The position numbers and the translations under genes were made by a program. Below, in pieces: positions 35,601 through 44,884 of a stretch of 64,000 bases of DNA. This stretch comes from Campylobacter sp. RM16192 (lineage in GTDB: Bacteria; Campylobacterota; Campylobacteria; Campylobacterales; Campylobacteraceae), in the NCBI RefSeq assembly GCF_004803855.2, contig NZ_CP012552.1, forward strand, positions 248,001 to 312,000, written 5' to 3'. The notes below the pieces were generated by a model. The model was given only the letters and a program-made list of their open reading frames with translations. It did not search any database and had not been told where the DNA came from. Numbering within the stretch: the stretch's first letter is position 1; every line of letters starts with the position of its first letter.

Positions 35601-38600
35601 ACGGTTCTTCTAAAGATTCTACAGGTATAAAAATAACCCTACCTACAAATATAGAAGATGGTAGTAAGGTAGTATTACAAATAACCAATCCAAACAATGG
35701 TAAAGTTGAAACCAAAGAGATAGCTATAAATGCTGATGCAAAATCTAAAGGATATGTAGAGGCAACTATTCCTGTACAAGATGGTAAAGTATCATCTGTA
35801 GATGCTATTATACAAGATAAGGCTGGAAACAGCAGCGATCCTGTTAAAGGAAGCATTAATACAGATACAACTAAACCAAATTCTCCTACAGGTATAGAAT
35901 TTACAGAAGATGCAAATAAAGATGGAACACTAAACGATACAGAAAACGGTTCTTCTAAAGATTCTACAGGTATAAAAATAACCCTACCTACAAATATAGA
36001 AGATGGTAGTAAGGTAGTATTACAAATAACCAATCCAAACAATGGTAAAGTTGAAACCAAAGAGATAGCTATAAATGCTGATGCAAAATCTAAAGGATAT
36101 GTAGAGGCAACTATTCCTGTACAAGATGGTAAAGTATCATCTGTAGATGCTATTATACAAGATAAGGCTGGAAACAGCAGCGATCCTGTTAAAGGAAGCA
36201 TTAATACAGATACAACTAAACCAAATTCTCCTACAGGTATAGAATTTACAGAAGATGCAAATAAAGATGGAACACTAAACGATACAGAAAACGGTTCTTC
36301 TAAAGATTCTACAGGTATAAAAATAACCCTACCTACAAATATAGAAGATGGTAGTAAGGTAGTATTACAAATAACCAATCCAAACAATGGTAAAGTTGAA
36401 ACCAAAGAGATAGCTATAAATGCTGATGCAAAATCTAAAGGATATGTAGAGGCAACTATTCCTGTACAAGATGGTAAAGTATCATCTGTAGATGCTATTA
36501 TACAAGATAAGGCTGGAAACAGCAGCGATCCTGTTAAAGGAAGCATTAATACAGATACAACTAAACCAAATTCTCCTACAGGTATAGAATTTACAGAAGA
36601 TGCAAATAAAGATGGAACACTAAACGATACAGAAAACGGTTCTTCTAAAGATTCTACAGGTATAAAAATAACCCTACCTACAAATATAGAAGATGGTAGT
36701 AAGGTAGTATTACAAATAACCAATCCAAACAATGGTAAAGTTGAAACCAAAGAGATAGCTATAAATGCTGATGCAAAATCTAAAGGATATGTAGAGGCAA
36801 CTATTCCTGTACAAGATGGTAAAGTATCATCTGTAGATGCTATTATACAAGATAAGGCTGGAAACAGCAGCGATCCTGTTAAAGGAAGCATTAATACAGA
36901 TACAACTAAACCAAATTCTCCTACAGGTATAGAATTTACAGAAGATGCAAATAAAGATGGAACACTAAACGATACAGAAAACGGTTCTTCTAAAGATTCT
37001 ACAGGTATAAAAATAACCCTACCTACAAATATAGAAGATGGTAGTAAGGTAGTATTACAAATAACCAATCCAAACAATGGTAAAGTTGAAACCAAAGAGA
37101 TAGCTATAAATGCTGATGCAAAATCTAAAGGATATGTAGAGGCAACTATTCCTGTACAAGATGGTAAAGTATCATCTGTAGATGCTATTATACAAGATAA
37201 GGCTGGAAACAGCAGCGATCCTGTTAAAGGAAGCATTAATGTGTCTGTAACAGAGATTGAATTGCCGTCTTCTGTTTATGTAAGAGAGATGGCAAATTAT
37301 AATGATTCATTGAAATCTGAAAATAATATCATTCAAGGTGAAAGTTTAGCTGATAATTCTGAAATAGCTATAGATGGAAAGACAACTAATTACTTCGTTG
37401 CATTAAATAGTAAAACCGCATTTAATGGCGAGTTTAATGTAGCTGATATTTCAAATATTTCCCCTTGGATTAAACTTCCTGCAGGTGATATTGTATCTAA
37501 GAAAGTACAAAAAGATAATGGTGTAGAGTTTGATAAAGCTTATTTAAAAGTTTCCGAAGGAGAATTTACTCTAGAGAACGGTTGGTATATAAATAAGAAT
37601 AAAACATTAATTATTGGTTCTGATAGTGCAAAAGCGCTTGTAATTACTAACGAAACAGGTAAAGACAATCCTGAATATGCAGACAAAGAAATATTGGTGC
37701 TAAAAGATGGCGATACCCCTCCAAGAATATTTGGTGGTGATAATACAGACGATATCACCATCGATGGAGTAACTATTGATTTTATTTCTACAGGAACCGG
37801 AAATGATAATATAGTTTTGAAGAATGGAGCTAACATAGCACATGATATAAATACCGGAGATGGTAAAGATAATGTTGTGTTAACTGGACTCAATACTGAA
37901 GTTAAAGGTAATATTTTTACAGGCGCAGGAGATGATATAGTAGATATTAACAATTCATCTAAAGTTGGTTCTATAAATAGTGGTGCTGGAAATGACAGCA
38001 TAAAAGTAGATAATGCTACAGTAGAAAAAAATATTTACGGAAGAGACGGAGATGATAATATAACTCTCACAAACGCTACCGTGCAATATATAGAAGCCGG
38101 TAAAGGAGCAGGAAAGATAGATATATCAAAATCTGAAGTCTTAGGTGAGATTAGAAGTGGTTATGAGCAAAATATAACACAACAAGGTGACTATTGGCAC
38201 GAACATGCATTTGAAGGCAATGTAAATTTAGAAATTTCTAACTCTACTATACATCAAGCAATAGACTTAAATGGAACAGGAGATAGGGAAATTCACATCA
38301 AAGACTCCGCTTTGAAAGGCACTTTATATACCGGGCATTATTCTAAATCCAAAGTAGTAATAACAGATTCAGAAGTTAGTAGTATAAACAAAGAGAGTAT
38401 AGATGATCAAGTAATAGTACAAAAAATTGATGCAGAACGCAATTTAACTATTGATAGTATACAAGGTGATAAAACAATAGATCTATCAAAGGTATCTGAG
38501 TTAGATAAAAATATCAAATCCATTGATTTATCTAGAGTAGATAGTGCAAAACTAAATATAACCACTCAAGACGTGTTGGATATAAATCAAGAAACCGGTA

Positions 38601-38773
38601 AAACTTTAATTATCAAGGGTGATAATATGGATTCTGTTAAAGATGCTAAAGGCATTGAATGGAAAGCTGGAGCTAACGTTGATGGAAGTACTACTTATAC
38701 TGAGACTGGAACCAATACCGTTTCTATAGTTATAGATAATGACATAGACATAAAAGGCTTAACTAACGGTTAA
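32627..38773 (+). CDS. LapA-like retention-module adhesin with 12 identical Ig-like repeats
   Basis: This 2048-residue protein starts with a retention module (about 1-95: GIAKQVFGNVIVRDIQG, LKVGDELMLGETVVT) followed by ETAAGGG, where TAAG at 104-107 matches the LapG-type cleavage site of LapA adhesins. Residues about 160-1540 are twelve identical 115-residue repeats, each with DTTKPNSPTGIEFTED and KVSSVDAIIQDKAGNSSDPV, typical of bacterial Ig-like or Big-type adhesin repeats. The C-terminal 500 residues hold spaced RTX-like motifs (GTGNDNIVL, GDGKDNVVL, GAGDDIVDI, GAGNDSIKV, GRDGDDNITL). Type I secretion is expected, but no transporter gene is in the window. No signal peptide is present. Function is inferred from architecture. 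Confidence 0.88.
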   Translation: MANLLGIAKQVFGNVIVRDIQGNERSLKVGDELMLGETVVTLTPDAKAVIATPDGSEITILGNDEFVLDQSLLNSGSNSNVVADISDLQNSILEGQGLQNLEETAAGGGTTNLDGTSLGAANFTDSGKISNVFRNFFDLDDTNNRFASGANNISGDNPRDTTKPNSPTGIEFTEDANKDGTLNDTENGSSKDSTGIKITLPTNIEDGSKVVLQITNPNNGKVETKEIAINADAKSKGYVEATIPVQDGKVSSVDAIIQDKAGNSSDPVKGSINTDTTKPNSPTGIEFTEDANKDGTLNDTENGSSKDSTGIKITLPTNIEDGSKVVLQITNPNNGKVETKEIAINADAKSKGYVEATIPVQDGKVSSVDAIIQDKAGNSSDPVKGSINTDTTKPNSPTGIEFTEDANKDGTLNDTENGSSKDSTGIKITLPTNIEDGSKVVLQITNPNNGKVETKEIAINADAKSKGYVEATIPVQDGKVSSVDAIIQDKAGNSSDPVKGSINTDTTKPNSPTGIEFTEDANKDGTLNDTENGSSKDSTGIKITLPTNIEDGSKVVLQITNPNNGKVETKEIAINADAKSKGYVEATIPVQDGKVSSVDAIIQDKAGNSSDPVKGSINTDTTKPNSPTGIEFTEDANKDGTLNDTENGSSKDSTGIKITLPTNIEDGSKVVLQITNPNNGKVETKEIAINADAKSKGYVEATIPVQDGKVSSVDAIIQDKAGNSSDPVKGSINTDTTKPNSPTGIEFTEDANKDGTLNDTENGSSKDSTGIKITLPTNIEDGSKVVLQITNPNNGKVETKEIAINADAKSKGYVEATIPVQDGKVSSVDAIIQDKAGNSSDPVKGSINTDTTKPNSPTGIEFTEDANKDGTLNDTENGSSKDSTGIKITLPTNIEDGSKVVLQITNPNNGKVETKEIAINADAKSKGYVEATIPVQDGKVSSVDAIIQDKAGNSSDPVKGSINTDTTKPNSPTGIEFTEDANKDGTLNDTENGSSKDSTGIKITLPTNIEDGSKVVLQITNPNNGKVETKEIAINADAKSKGYVEATIPVQDGKVSSVDAIIQDKAGNSSDPVKGSINTDTTKPNSPTGIEFTEDANKDGTLNDTENGSSKDSTGIKITLPTNIEDGSKVVLQITNPNNGKVETKEIAINADAKSKGYVEATIPVQDGKVSSVDAIIQDKAGNSSDPVKGSINTDTTKPNSPTGIEFTEDANKDGTLNDTENGSSKDSTGIKITLPTNIEDGSKVVLQITNPNNGKVETKEIAINADAKSKGYVEATIPVQDGKVSSVDAIIQDKAGNSSDPVKGSINTDTTKPNSPTGIEFTEDANKDGTLNDTENGSSKDSTGIKITLPTNIEDGSKVVLQITNPNNGKVETKEIAINADAKSKGYVEATIPVQDGKVSSVDAIIQDKAGNSSDPVKGSINTDTTKPNSPTGIEFTEDANKDGTLNDTENGSSKDSTGIKITLPTNIEDGSKVVLQITNPNNGKVETKEIAINADAKSKGYVEATIPVQDGKVSSVDAIIQDKAGNSSDPVKGSINVSVTEIELPSSVYVREMANYNDSLKSENNIIQGESLADNSEIAIDGKTTNYFVALNSKTAFNGEFNVADISNISPWIKLPAGDIVSKKVQKDNGVEFDKAYLKVSEGEFTLENGWYINKNKTLIIGSDSAKALVITNETGKDNPEYADKEILVLKDGDTPPRIFGGDNTDDITIDGVTIDFISTGTGNDNIVLKNGANIAHDINTGDGKDNVVLTGLNTEVKGNIFTGAGDDIVDINNSSKVGSINSGAGNDSIKVDNATVEKNIYGRDGDDNITLTNATVQYIEAGKGAGKIDISKSEVLGEIRSGYEQNITQQGDYWHEHAFEGNVNLEISNSTIHQAIDLNGTGDREIHIKDSALKGTLYTGHYSKSKVVITDSEVSSINKESIDDQVIVQKIDAERNLTIDSIQGDKTIDLSKVSELDKNIKSIDLSRVDSAKLNITTQDVLDINQETGKTLIIKGDNMDSVKDAKGIEWKAGANVDGSTTYTETGTNTVSIVIDNDIDIKGLTNG
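33106..37245 (+). repeat. Twelve perfect tandem repeats of 345 bp
   Basis: The 345-bp unit (115 codons) recurs from 33106 to 37245. I compared repeat starts (33106, 33451, 33796 and onward) and the spacing is constant. The translated copies look identical, and the DNA shows no differences I could find. The array ends where TAATACAGA is replaced by TAATGTGTC. The antisense strand is open through the whole array, giving a long false ORF. Copy number is likely to change by recombination. Confidence 0.95.
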
Positions 38774-38789
38774 TGTATGATTGATTTAT

Positions 38790-38829
38790 GCAATATCTTT
38801 CTCGACGAAGTATTTGAGAGAGATATTGC
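38790..38829 (+). terminator. Hairpin after the giant adhesin gene
   Basis: A 14-bp stem with one mismatch (GCAATATCTTTCTC / GAGAGAGATATTGC, 12-nt loop) starts 17 nt after the stop codon. There is no strong T tract, so it is a candidate terminator. Confidence 0.6.
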
Positions 38830-39319
38830 TAATTATTAAATGATTCTGTTTAAATATATGATTGCTTAAGCTTCAAGAAAATAGATAAATTTTTTATAGT
38901 GATTAAGTTATACTTGTAAAGTCGGCATAGATGGTTTTGCTTTTACATTTTTAAAACATAAAACAAATCCTTATAATAAAAAAGTTGCAACAAAGATAGA
39001 CTGTATACTATCTTAAATTTTTAATCACTTTTATATTATATGTTTCAGTTTTATTTAATTTTTTGGTTTTGTGCCTAAAAGCACTAATTACACTATTAAT
39101 TATCATAGAGAGTTATATTTTTGTATATTTTTAAAAACATAGATATTCTTAGAATGTTTACAACATCAAAATTTATTTAAGGAAAAAACTGTTAGCACAT
39201 GACTACTTAAAATCAATATAGCATACTATAATTCACAGTAGTTGCAAAAATAAATTGTCATAATACATGACAATTTATATCAGATGGAGTTTTAGTTTTT
39301 ATAGTTTATTTTTAAAAGT
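38830..39319. other. Gene-free A/T-rich stretch
   Basis: About 490 bp between the adhesin hairpin and the Sel1-repeat gene. No ORF with a ribosome-binding site and no convincing repeat or RNA gene was seen. It probably marks the left edge of the decayed island. Confidence 0.5.
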
Positions 39320-40324
39320 TTAATGAGTATTGCAATCCTCTCCTATACCTCCATCACAAGCTTTTTTATAAAGATCAGTTGCCATCTCCAAATCTTGTTT
39401 TACACCTTGCCCACTATAGTATAAATAAGCAAGATTGTAACAAGAAATCATATTTCCTAAGTCACAAGCTTTTTTATAAAGATCAGCTGCCATCTCCAAA
39501 TCTTGTTTTACACCTTGCCCACTATAGTATGCATTTCCAAGGCCATTACAACCATCAGTATTGCTTCCATAGCAAGCTTTTTTATAAAGATCAGCTGCCA
39601 TCTCCAAATCTTGTTTTACACCTTGCCCACTATAGTATAAATAAGCAAGATTATAGCATCCATCAAAATTTCCGCCATAGCAAGCTTTTTTATAAAGATC
39701 AGCTGCCATCTCCAAATCTTGTTTTACACCCTGTCCAATGTAGTATGCATTGCCAAGATGATAGCATCCATCCATATCCCCTTCATCACAAGCTTTTTTA
39801 TAAAGATCAGCTGATGTATTGTGGTCATTATTTAGATTATGTATAATGCCATATAAATAATTAAAATTTTGACAAGCATCCTTATTTCCGCCATCACAAG
39901 CTTTTTTATAAAGATCAGCTGCCATCTCCAAATCTTGTTTTACACCTTGACCACTATAGTATAAATAAGCAAGATTATAGCATCCATCAAAATTTCCGCC
40001 ATCACAAGCTTTTTTATAAAGATCAGCTGCCATCTCCAAATCTTGTTTTGCACCTTGCCCACTATAATATAAATTTCCAAGATTATAACAAGCAATACCA
40101 ATACCTTTATTGCAATCTTTTTCGAACCTCTCTGTTTGCGCAATGACTTTACTTTGATCTGTTTTCATATCGGCATTTTTTTCAGATTCATACAAAGACA
40201 TATCATTTGAACTTGTTGTAATCTCTTGACTCGTGTTTAATTGTTTATTTTCTGATGCATATAACTCGCTATGCAAAAAACAAGGAATAATCATATAAAT
40301 GGTTGTAATAAAAAGTCTTTTCAT
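39320..40324 (-). CDS. Sel1-like repeat protein (Hcp-type), exported
   Basis: The 334-residue product has a signal peptide (MKRLFITTIYMIIPCFLHSELYA), a polar linker and about seven and a half Sel1-like repeats of 36 residues. Each unit runs ADLYKKACDGG..DGCYNLAYLYYSGQG, with paired cysteines 8 residues apart, as in Helicobacter cysteine-rich Hcp proteins. The third unit is diverged and lacks the YSGQG part. Several units are nearly identical at DNA level, pointing to recent duplication. Hcp proteins are periplasmic or secreted and some bind penicillin; the role here is unknown. Confidence 0.85.
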   Translation of the reverse strand: MKRLFITTIYMIIPCFLHSELYASENKQLNTSQEITTSSNDMSLYESEKNADMKTDQSKVIAQTERFEKDCNKGIGIACYNLGNLYYSGQGAKQDLEMAADLYKKACDGGNFDGCYNLAYLYYSGQGVKQDLEMAADLYKKACDGGNKDACQNFNYLYGIIHNLNNDHNTSADLYKKACDEGDMDGCYHLGNAYYIGQGVKQDLEMAADLYKKACYGGNFDGCYNLAYLYYSGQGVKQDLEMAADLYKKACYGSNTDGCNGLGNAYYSGQGVKQDLEMAADLYKKACDLGNMISCYNLAYLYYSGQGVKQDLEMATDLYKKACDGGIGEDCNTH

Positions 40325-40399
40325 AAAAATGCTCCAATCAATATATAAATTATATATTATCTTATTTTTATACTTATAACATAATATACTTTTAATTTA

Positions 40400-41893
40400 A
40401 AAATCGTTTTTGTGTAGTAAATGCACAAAAATGCGCTATTATGTAGCCTCCGCACAATACTTTATATGAACACTCCGATTGCGAATTCATTTTCACAATG
40501 CTTATCTCATATTTCGAAGTTTTATCTTCTAGGCAAACTTTGTGATCTAAAAATTGAATATTTGAACTTAGATGTTTTTTCACATTTTCTAAAAATTGAA
40601 TATTTGAACTTAGATGTTTTTTCACATTTTATGGACATAAAAATTCTAATCTCTTTAAAAAATTTTAGTTTGGTTAATATTTTAATAGAAAAATAATTTT
40701 CTATTTCTGCAATAAATTTATTCCTTTGTAGAGCTAAATCCAAATACCCCGTTTGTGACACGTTTTTCATTAAGATAACGATTTCTTTTTTTATCATAGG
40801 GTAATGTAAAATGGAATACAACAAATATCTGACGTTATAATTTCTCTCAATTTTAAACCTTTGTCTAAAGATTGAAAAATGTATCTATAGGTATATGAAT
40901 TGATGAGGGCTGTTAAATAGATTAGTTTTTCAGGTGAAGCATTATCAAAACAATAAGCTCCTTGATTATTATGAGCTGGTTGTTTTCCATCAATATAACC
41001 AGCAATACCTACATATTTTCCACAACTCTTGAAGTCCTATTAATAATCAATAGTGTTGGTTTTTGTAATCTTATTTTAGGCGAGAGAAGTAATTATTTTA
41101 GCTGTTTGTATATACCCAAAATCATCAAAATCTGTTGGTGTAATTCAATAAGTTTGAAATTCGCTAGAATCACCTAAAAATCTTTGTTTAGGAGTATCGC
41201 CTCCAGTTAATTCATATTCCTTAATGTATAAAGCTGAACTATTCGAATAAGATACTATTTTATTTATAACTTCCTTAAAATTATCTGTATGTTCTCTAAA
41301 ATTCCATGATTAAACTCTTAATTTAACTACTGATACTTTCGTGATTTTGCGAAATGATTTTAAGTAACTATTCCCATTTGTAATCTATATAGCAATTAGT
41401 ACTAAACTCCTTATCTTTTTGAGGTTTGTCTTCAATTAGCGATAACAAAGGGATATTGGGAATATGAGTAGGAATTGCACAGCCTTTAAAAGAGTTAAAG
41501 GAAAATGCAGTATTCTCACTTTTATGCTTGAAATTGATATTTTCATCGTTTTAACTTTAACCTAGAAATGCCGTTCTAATACATTGTTCTTATGTAATTA
41601 AATAGTCTTTGAAATCACGAATAATTTGAGTGAAATCTTCGTCTATTTCATCTGACTGCTCAAATGTATTCAAAACTATTTTATAAGTAGGCACAAATGT
41701 AATTACCCGATTGATTGTTTGTACTTGATAGCCTAGATTATCAACATTTGCCATAAAGACTGAATAATCTTCATTAAGAATATTTAATTAGGTTTTTTCA
41801 GTTTATAGGCAATTAAAATAGTTGTAGCAACAATACTACCTTGGAACTCTGAATGTTTAGAAACAAGATCTGAAATAATATGAGATTCTGCCA
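40400..41893 (-). pseudogene. Heavily degenerated gene, family not recognised
   Basis: The minus strand shows peptide islands in shifting frames with stops. They read, in order, MAESHIISDLVSKHSEFQG, then FMANVDNLGYQVQTINRV, AIPTHIPNIPLLSLIED, EHTDNFKEVINKIVSY, KYVGIAGYIDGKQPAH, CFDNASPEKLIYLTALINS and KYEISIVKMNSQSECSY. The islands keep protein-like composition and one strand, which suggests one or two decayed genes. The ALINSYTYRYIFQ island loosely recalls C-terminal parts of type II restriction-methyltransferase fusions, but I cannot confirm this. No intact frame exceeds 100 codons. Confidence 0.45.
40547..40630. repeat. 42-bp perfect tandem duplication
   Basis: A unit beginning CTAAAAATTGAATATTTG occurs at 40547-40588 and again at 40589-40630. 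It is in-frame (14 codons) within the decayed gene, so the duplication is recent relative to the other damage. Confidence 0.95.
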
Positions 41894-42025
41894 TATATTT
41901 TGCCTTTATTGTTTGACTTTTATATGACAGAATTTTAGTTAATTTGAGAGATAAAAGTCTTGTGCATTTGCTACATAATAGCGTAAAATAGCTTGTAGAC
42001 ATAAAGTGCGATAGGATGCTATGAA

Positions 42026-42133
42026 ATGACAAAAGAAGATAGCGGATTTGATTTAAGATCAATAAAAAATAATATTATAATAATTATAGGTACTAATGGT
42101 TGTTGTAAAAGTATACTTGGAATACAATCTTAA
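42026..42133 (+). pseudogene. P-loop-like peptide vestige
   Basis: A 35-codon frame ends in IIIIGTNGCCKSILGIQS, which resembles a Walker A strand and loop with the GK replaced by CK. No ribosome-binding site supports expression. It may be the start of a lost ATPase. The following 320 bp to 42,452 contain no supportable gene. Confidence 0.25.
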
Positions 42134-42452
42134 ATATTCTAGGAATGTAAACCATGCATGTAAAACAATCCTATAGATAATGACAAAAAATAGTATATTA
42201 AAAGTTTTTTGGTGTTTTTAATAAGTAATGATACATAAGTCTAGAAAACAATCGTTGCTCAAACTTATGTTTACTTAAGCTACATAGGTCTTGATTATAC
42301 AAATATATGTGGGCTGTTAAAAATAACTAATAGTTTATGAGAACTCGATTAGTTTAAAACTACTCGAACATAGGCAAGAGAGATATCATGAGTAGCTTTA
42401 ATAAACAAGAAATTTTAAGGATAAAATTTAAATAAAATACTATATTATAATA

Positions 42453-42525
42453 TCAACGTTTATAGACGTTGACAATTTAAAATTTTCATGCTACCATGCC
42501 TTAATATTGTCTACACTTATAGACG
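42453..42525 (+). promoter_or_regulatory. Operator-like repeats before the ATPase gene
   Basis: TCAACGT-TTATAG-ACGTTGA (42453-42472) is a perfect 7-bp inverted repeat with a 6-nt spacer. A second element GTCTA-CACTTA-TAGAC (42509-42524) shares the TTATAGACG core as a direct repeat (42460 and 42517). They lie 20-90 nt upstream of the start codon and could bind a repressor. No regulator is adjacent. Confidence 0.4.
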
Positions 42526-42544
42526 ATTACACAAAAGGATAAAA

Positions 42545-43726
42545 ATGTTAAATTTAATAGAGCAGTATCAAGATAGATTTCTTAAAAATTTTAATACGAC
42601 ATACAAGCGTTATTTATATAATGAAATTGATTTTAGCGAAAAGCTTATCGGTGTAGTAGGAGCTCGTGGCACAGGTAAGACCACAATGCTCTTTCAAAGA
42701 TTGATTGAATTAAAAGCTCAAAACAAAAAAGCTCTATACATAAGTCTTGACTATCCGTTTTTAGGCTCTACTAGCCTCAGTGAACTTGCCTTTGAGTTTG
42801 TAGACAGTGGCGGAGAATATCTTTTGTTGGATGAAGTACATAAATACGAAGATTTTGCTGCACACTTAAAAACCATATACGACATGAGTCCTTTGAGCGT
42901 AATTTTTACAGGCTCATCTGCCGTAAGCATACTAAATGCAAAGAGTGATTTATCGCGTAGAGTTAGTGTATTTAGTCTAGAAGGTCTTAGTTTTAGAGAG
43001 TTTTTAGAGCTTGAAAGCGGTATGACAATAGATAAATTTAGTTTAGAAACTATACTAAAAGATCATCAGGTAATTGCGAATGATTTAAAAATAAAGCTAA
43101 GTCAATTTAAAAAATATCTTAAATTTGGTTATTATCCATTTTACTTTAATAAGCAAAGCTCATACTATGAAAGTTTGTTAAATACTATTAACCTAAGCAT
43201 AGATGTTGATCTAACATCTCTAGGACTGGTTGAGCAAAAATATACTTATAAGCTTAAAAAACTGCTTGAAGTAGTCTGCCAAAGCGAGCCATTTGAAGTT
43301 AATTACACCAAGATTGCAACTCTTGCAGAGATAAGTAGGGCCAAGCTATATGATTATATTGCCTATTTAAATGATGCAAGATTAGTCAATATGATAGATG
43401 AGCAAAGCAGAGGACTTAGTAAGTTAGTGAAGCCTGCAAAAATATATATGAATAATACAAATTTAATTTATGCTTACGGCAATGATTGTAAGGTAGGCAC
43501 TATAAGAGAGACTTTTTTTGCTAATCAACTAAAGATAAAACATAGGCTAAATATCCCAAAACAAGGAGATTTTATCATAGATGATAAATTTATATTTGAA
43601 GTTGGTGGGAAAAATAAAGGATTTGATCAGATAAAGGATATTGCAAACTCATATATAGCTTCCGATGAGATAGAGGTTGGAAGCGGTAATAAGATACCGC
43701 TTTGGCTGTTTGGATTATTGTATTAG
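42545..43726 (+). CDS. AAA-type ATPase with DUF4143 C-terminal domain
   Basis: The 393-residue protein has Walker A GARGTGKTTMLFQRL (about residues 40-47) and Walker B EYLLLDEVHKYEDF. A sensor-like VIFTGSSAVS and RRVSVFSLEGLSFREFLE, typical of the ATPase family fused to DUF4143, follow. The C-terminal part, FFANQLKIKHRLNIPKQGDFIID..FIFEVGGKNKG, has the PD-(D/E)XK-like pattern of DUF4143. Function of the family is unknown. ATG 42545 is chosen over the upstream frame because AAAAGGAT precedes it. Confidence 0.85.
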   Translation: MLNLIEQYQDRFLKNFNTTYKRYLYNEIDFSEKLIGVVGARGTGKTTMLFQRLIELKAQNKKALYISLDYPFLGSTSLSELAFEFVDSGGEYLLLDEVHKYEDFAAHLKTIYDMSPLSVIFTGSSAVSILNAKSDLSRRVSVFSLEGLSFREFLELESGMTIDKFSLETILKDHQVIANDLKIKLSQFKKYLKFGYYPFYFNKQSSYYESLLNTINLSIDVDLTSLGLVEQKYTYKLKKLLEVVCQSEPFEVNYTKIATLAEISRAKLYDYIAYLNDARLVNMIDEQSRGLSKLVKPAKIYMNNTNLIYAYGNDCKVGTIRETFFANQLKIKHRLNIPKQGDFIIDDKFIFEVGGKNKGFDQIKDIANSYIASDEIEVGSGNKIPLWLFGLLY

Positions 43727-43734
43727 GTGTTAAA

Positions 43735-44884
43735 ATGGCGATTAATAAACGTGATTACGAAAAGGTTGAAACTTGCTTATTTATACATAAAGCAAAACCA
43801 AATGTATTTTTGCTGAGAAAAGTTATAAATGGCAAATACTTTACGAAAGTACTTATTTTGGATTTGCGTGCCGGATGGAGCAAAAGAGAGCATAAGAACG
43901 AAGCCAAAAAAGAGTTTGTAAAGTGGTTAGAAAATATAAATAAGCAAGCAAAAGGTCTAAAATTTAAAGACACTACCAGAGTAAATGATCTATTTGAGAT
44001 ATGGAAAAGCAAAAAGGATAGAAGCAAAAAGTCAGTCGCTAGTGATATTGCATTTTATGAGACTTATTTACAAGATGGTATTGGTAAAGAGATTGTTGTA
44101 GACGTTATAGCTGCACAGATAGATGAAATCATATATAATTTAATGCATGTCGGAAAATTTAATCAAGCAATAGGAAAAATACAAATATTGTCAAAACGTA
44201 AGGCATATGACAACACAAGACGAATTTTAGGAGAGATGTTTGATATAGCACTGAGAAATCAGCTAATAGTAGTAAATCCTTGTAGCTTACTTACGAAAGT
44301 AACTTCACAAACAAAAAAATGATAATAAAAGATGCAGTTGACAAATTCTATAAGCTAAAAATGGCGATTATGGAACTATATAAAGATGATCCTTTTTGGA
44401 GAGGATTTTTCTTGCTGTGTCTATACGGCAGGCGCAAAGGTGAAGTTACTAGCTTAAAATGGGAAAATATTGATTTGCAAAATGATGTATATTATTTGCT
44501 AGATACTAAAAATGGAAATGATTATAAAAAGCCGCTTTCGCAACTCGTAAAAGATGCTATTCTGCAAATACCAGCCGATAAACACGCTCTTGTATTTGGA
44601 AATCCTAAAACAGGCGAACCTATTCAGAATACAGATAGACAAAAGGCTAAGCTTGATAAATTTGTAGGTTTTGATGATTTTAAACTGCATGCCACTAGGC
44701 ATATAAGGGGTTCCGCGCTTGAAGAACTAGGAGCAAATAGCGATTAATCAAAGATCATCTCACTAACAAACGAGATGGCGTGACATACAAACACTATATC
44801 ACATACGATACTTATAATAATAGTTGCAAAGCACTTGAGATGTTAGACAATATAGAAAAAATCAATGAAAACTGTATCGATTGA
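43735..44884 (+). pseudogene. Tyrosine integrase disrupted by two frameshifts
   Basis: Three frames together give a tyrosine recombinase. The first (43735-44322) is an N-terminal and SAM-like core-binding part (RVNDLFEIWKSKK..SVASDIAFYETYL), and it stops after an A7 tract at 44313-44319. The second (44319-44747) holds the first catalytic arginine (LYGRRKGEVTSLKWENID) and LHATRHIRG. The third (44744-44884) continues IKDHLTNKRDGVTYKHYITYD with the likely tyrosine. Single-base changes at the two junctions would restore one frame, so decay is recent, or the A7 tract slips. It overlaps the next ORF by 20 nt. Confidence 0.82.

Noticed and set aside
32911..37236. 1441-codon ORF on the minus strand over the repeat array
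   Set aside because: It is the mirror of twelve identical repeats with no antisense stop in this frame. It lacks a ribosome-binding site, and its composition is a by-product of the sense codons.
33106..37245. Possible CRISPR array because of regular repeats
   Set aside because: The unit is 345 bp, in frame and identical throughout, with no variable spacers. It is a protein repeat.
39379..39846. 155-codon plus-strand ORF over the Sel1 gene
   Set aside because: It is a shadow of the 108-bp repeats of the real minus-strand gene, which has a signal peptide and proper Sel1 motifs.
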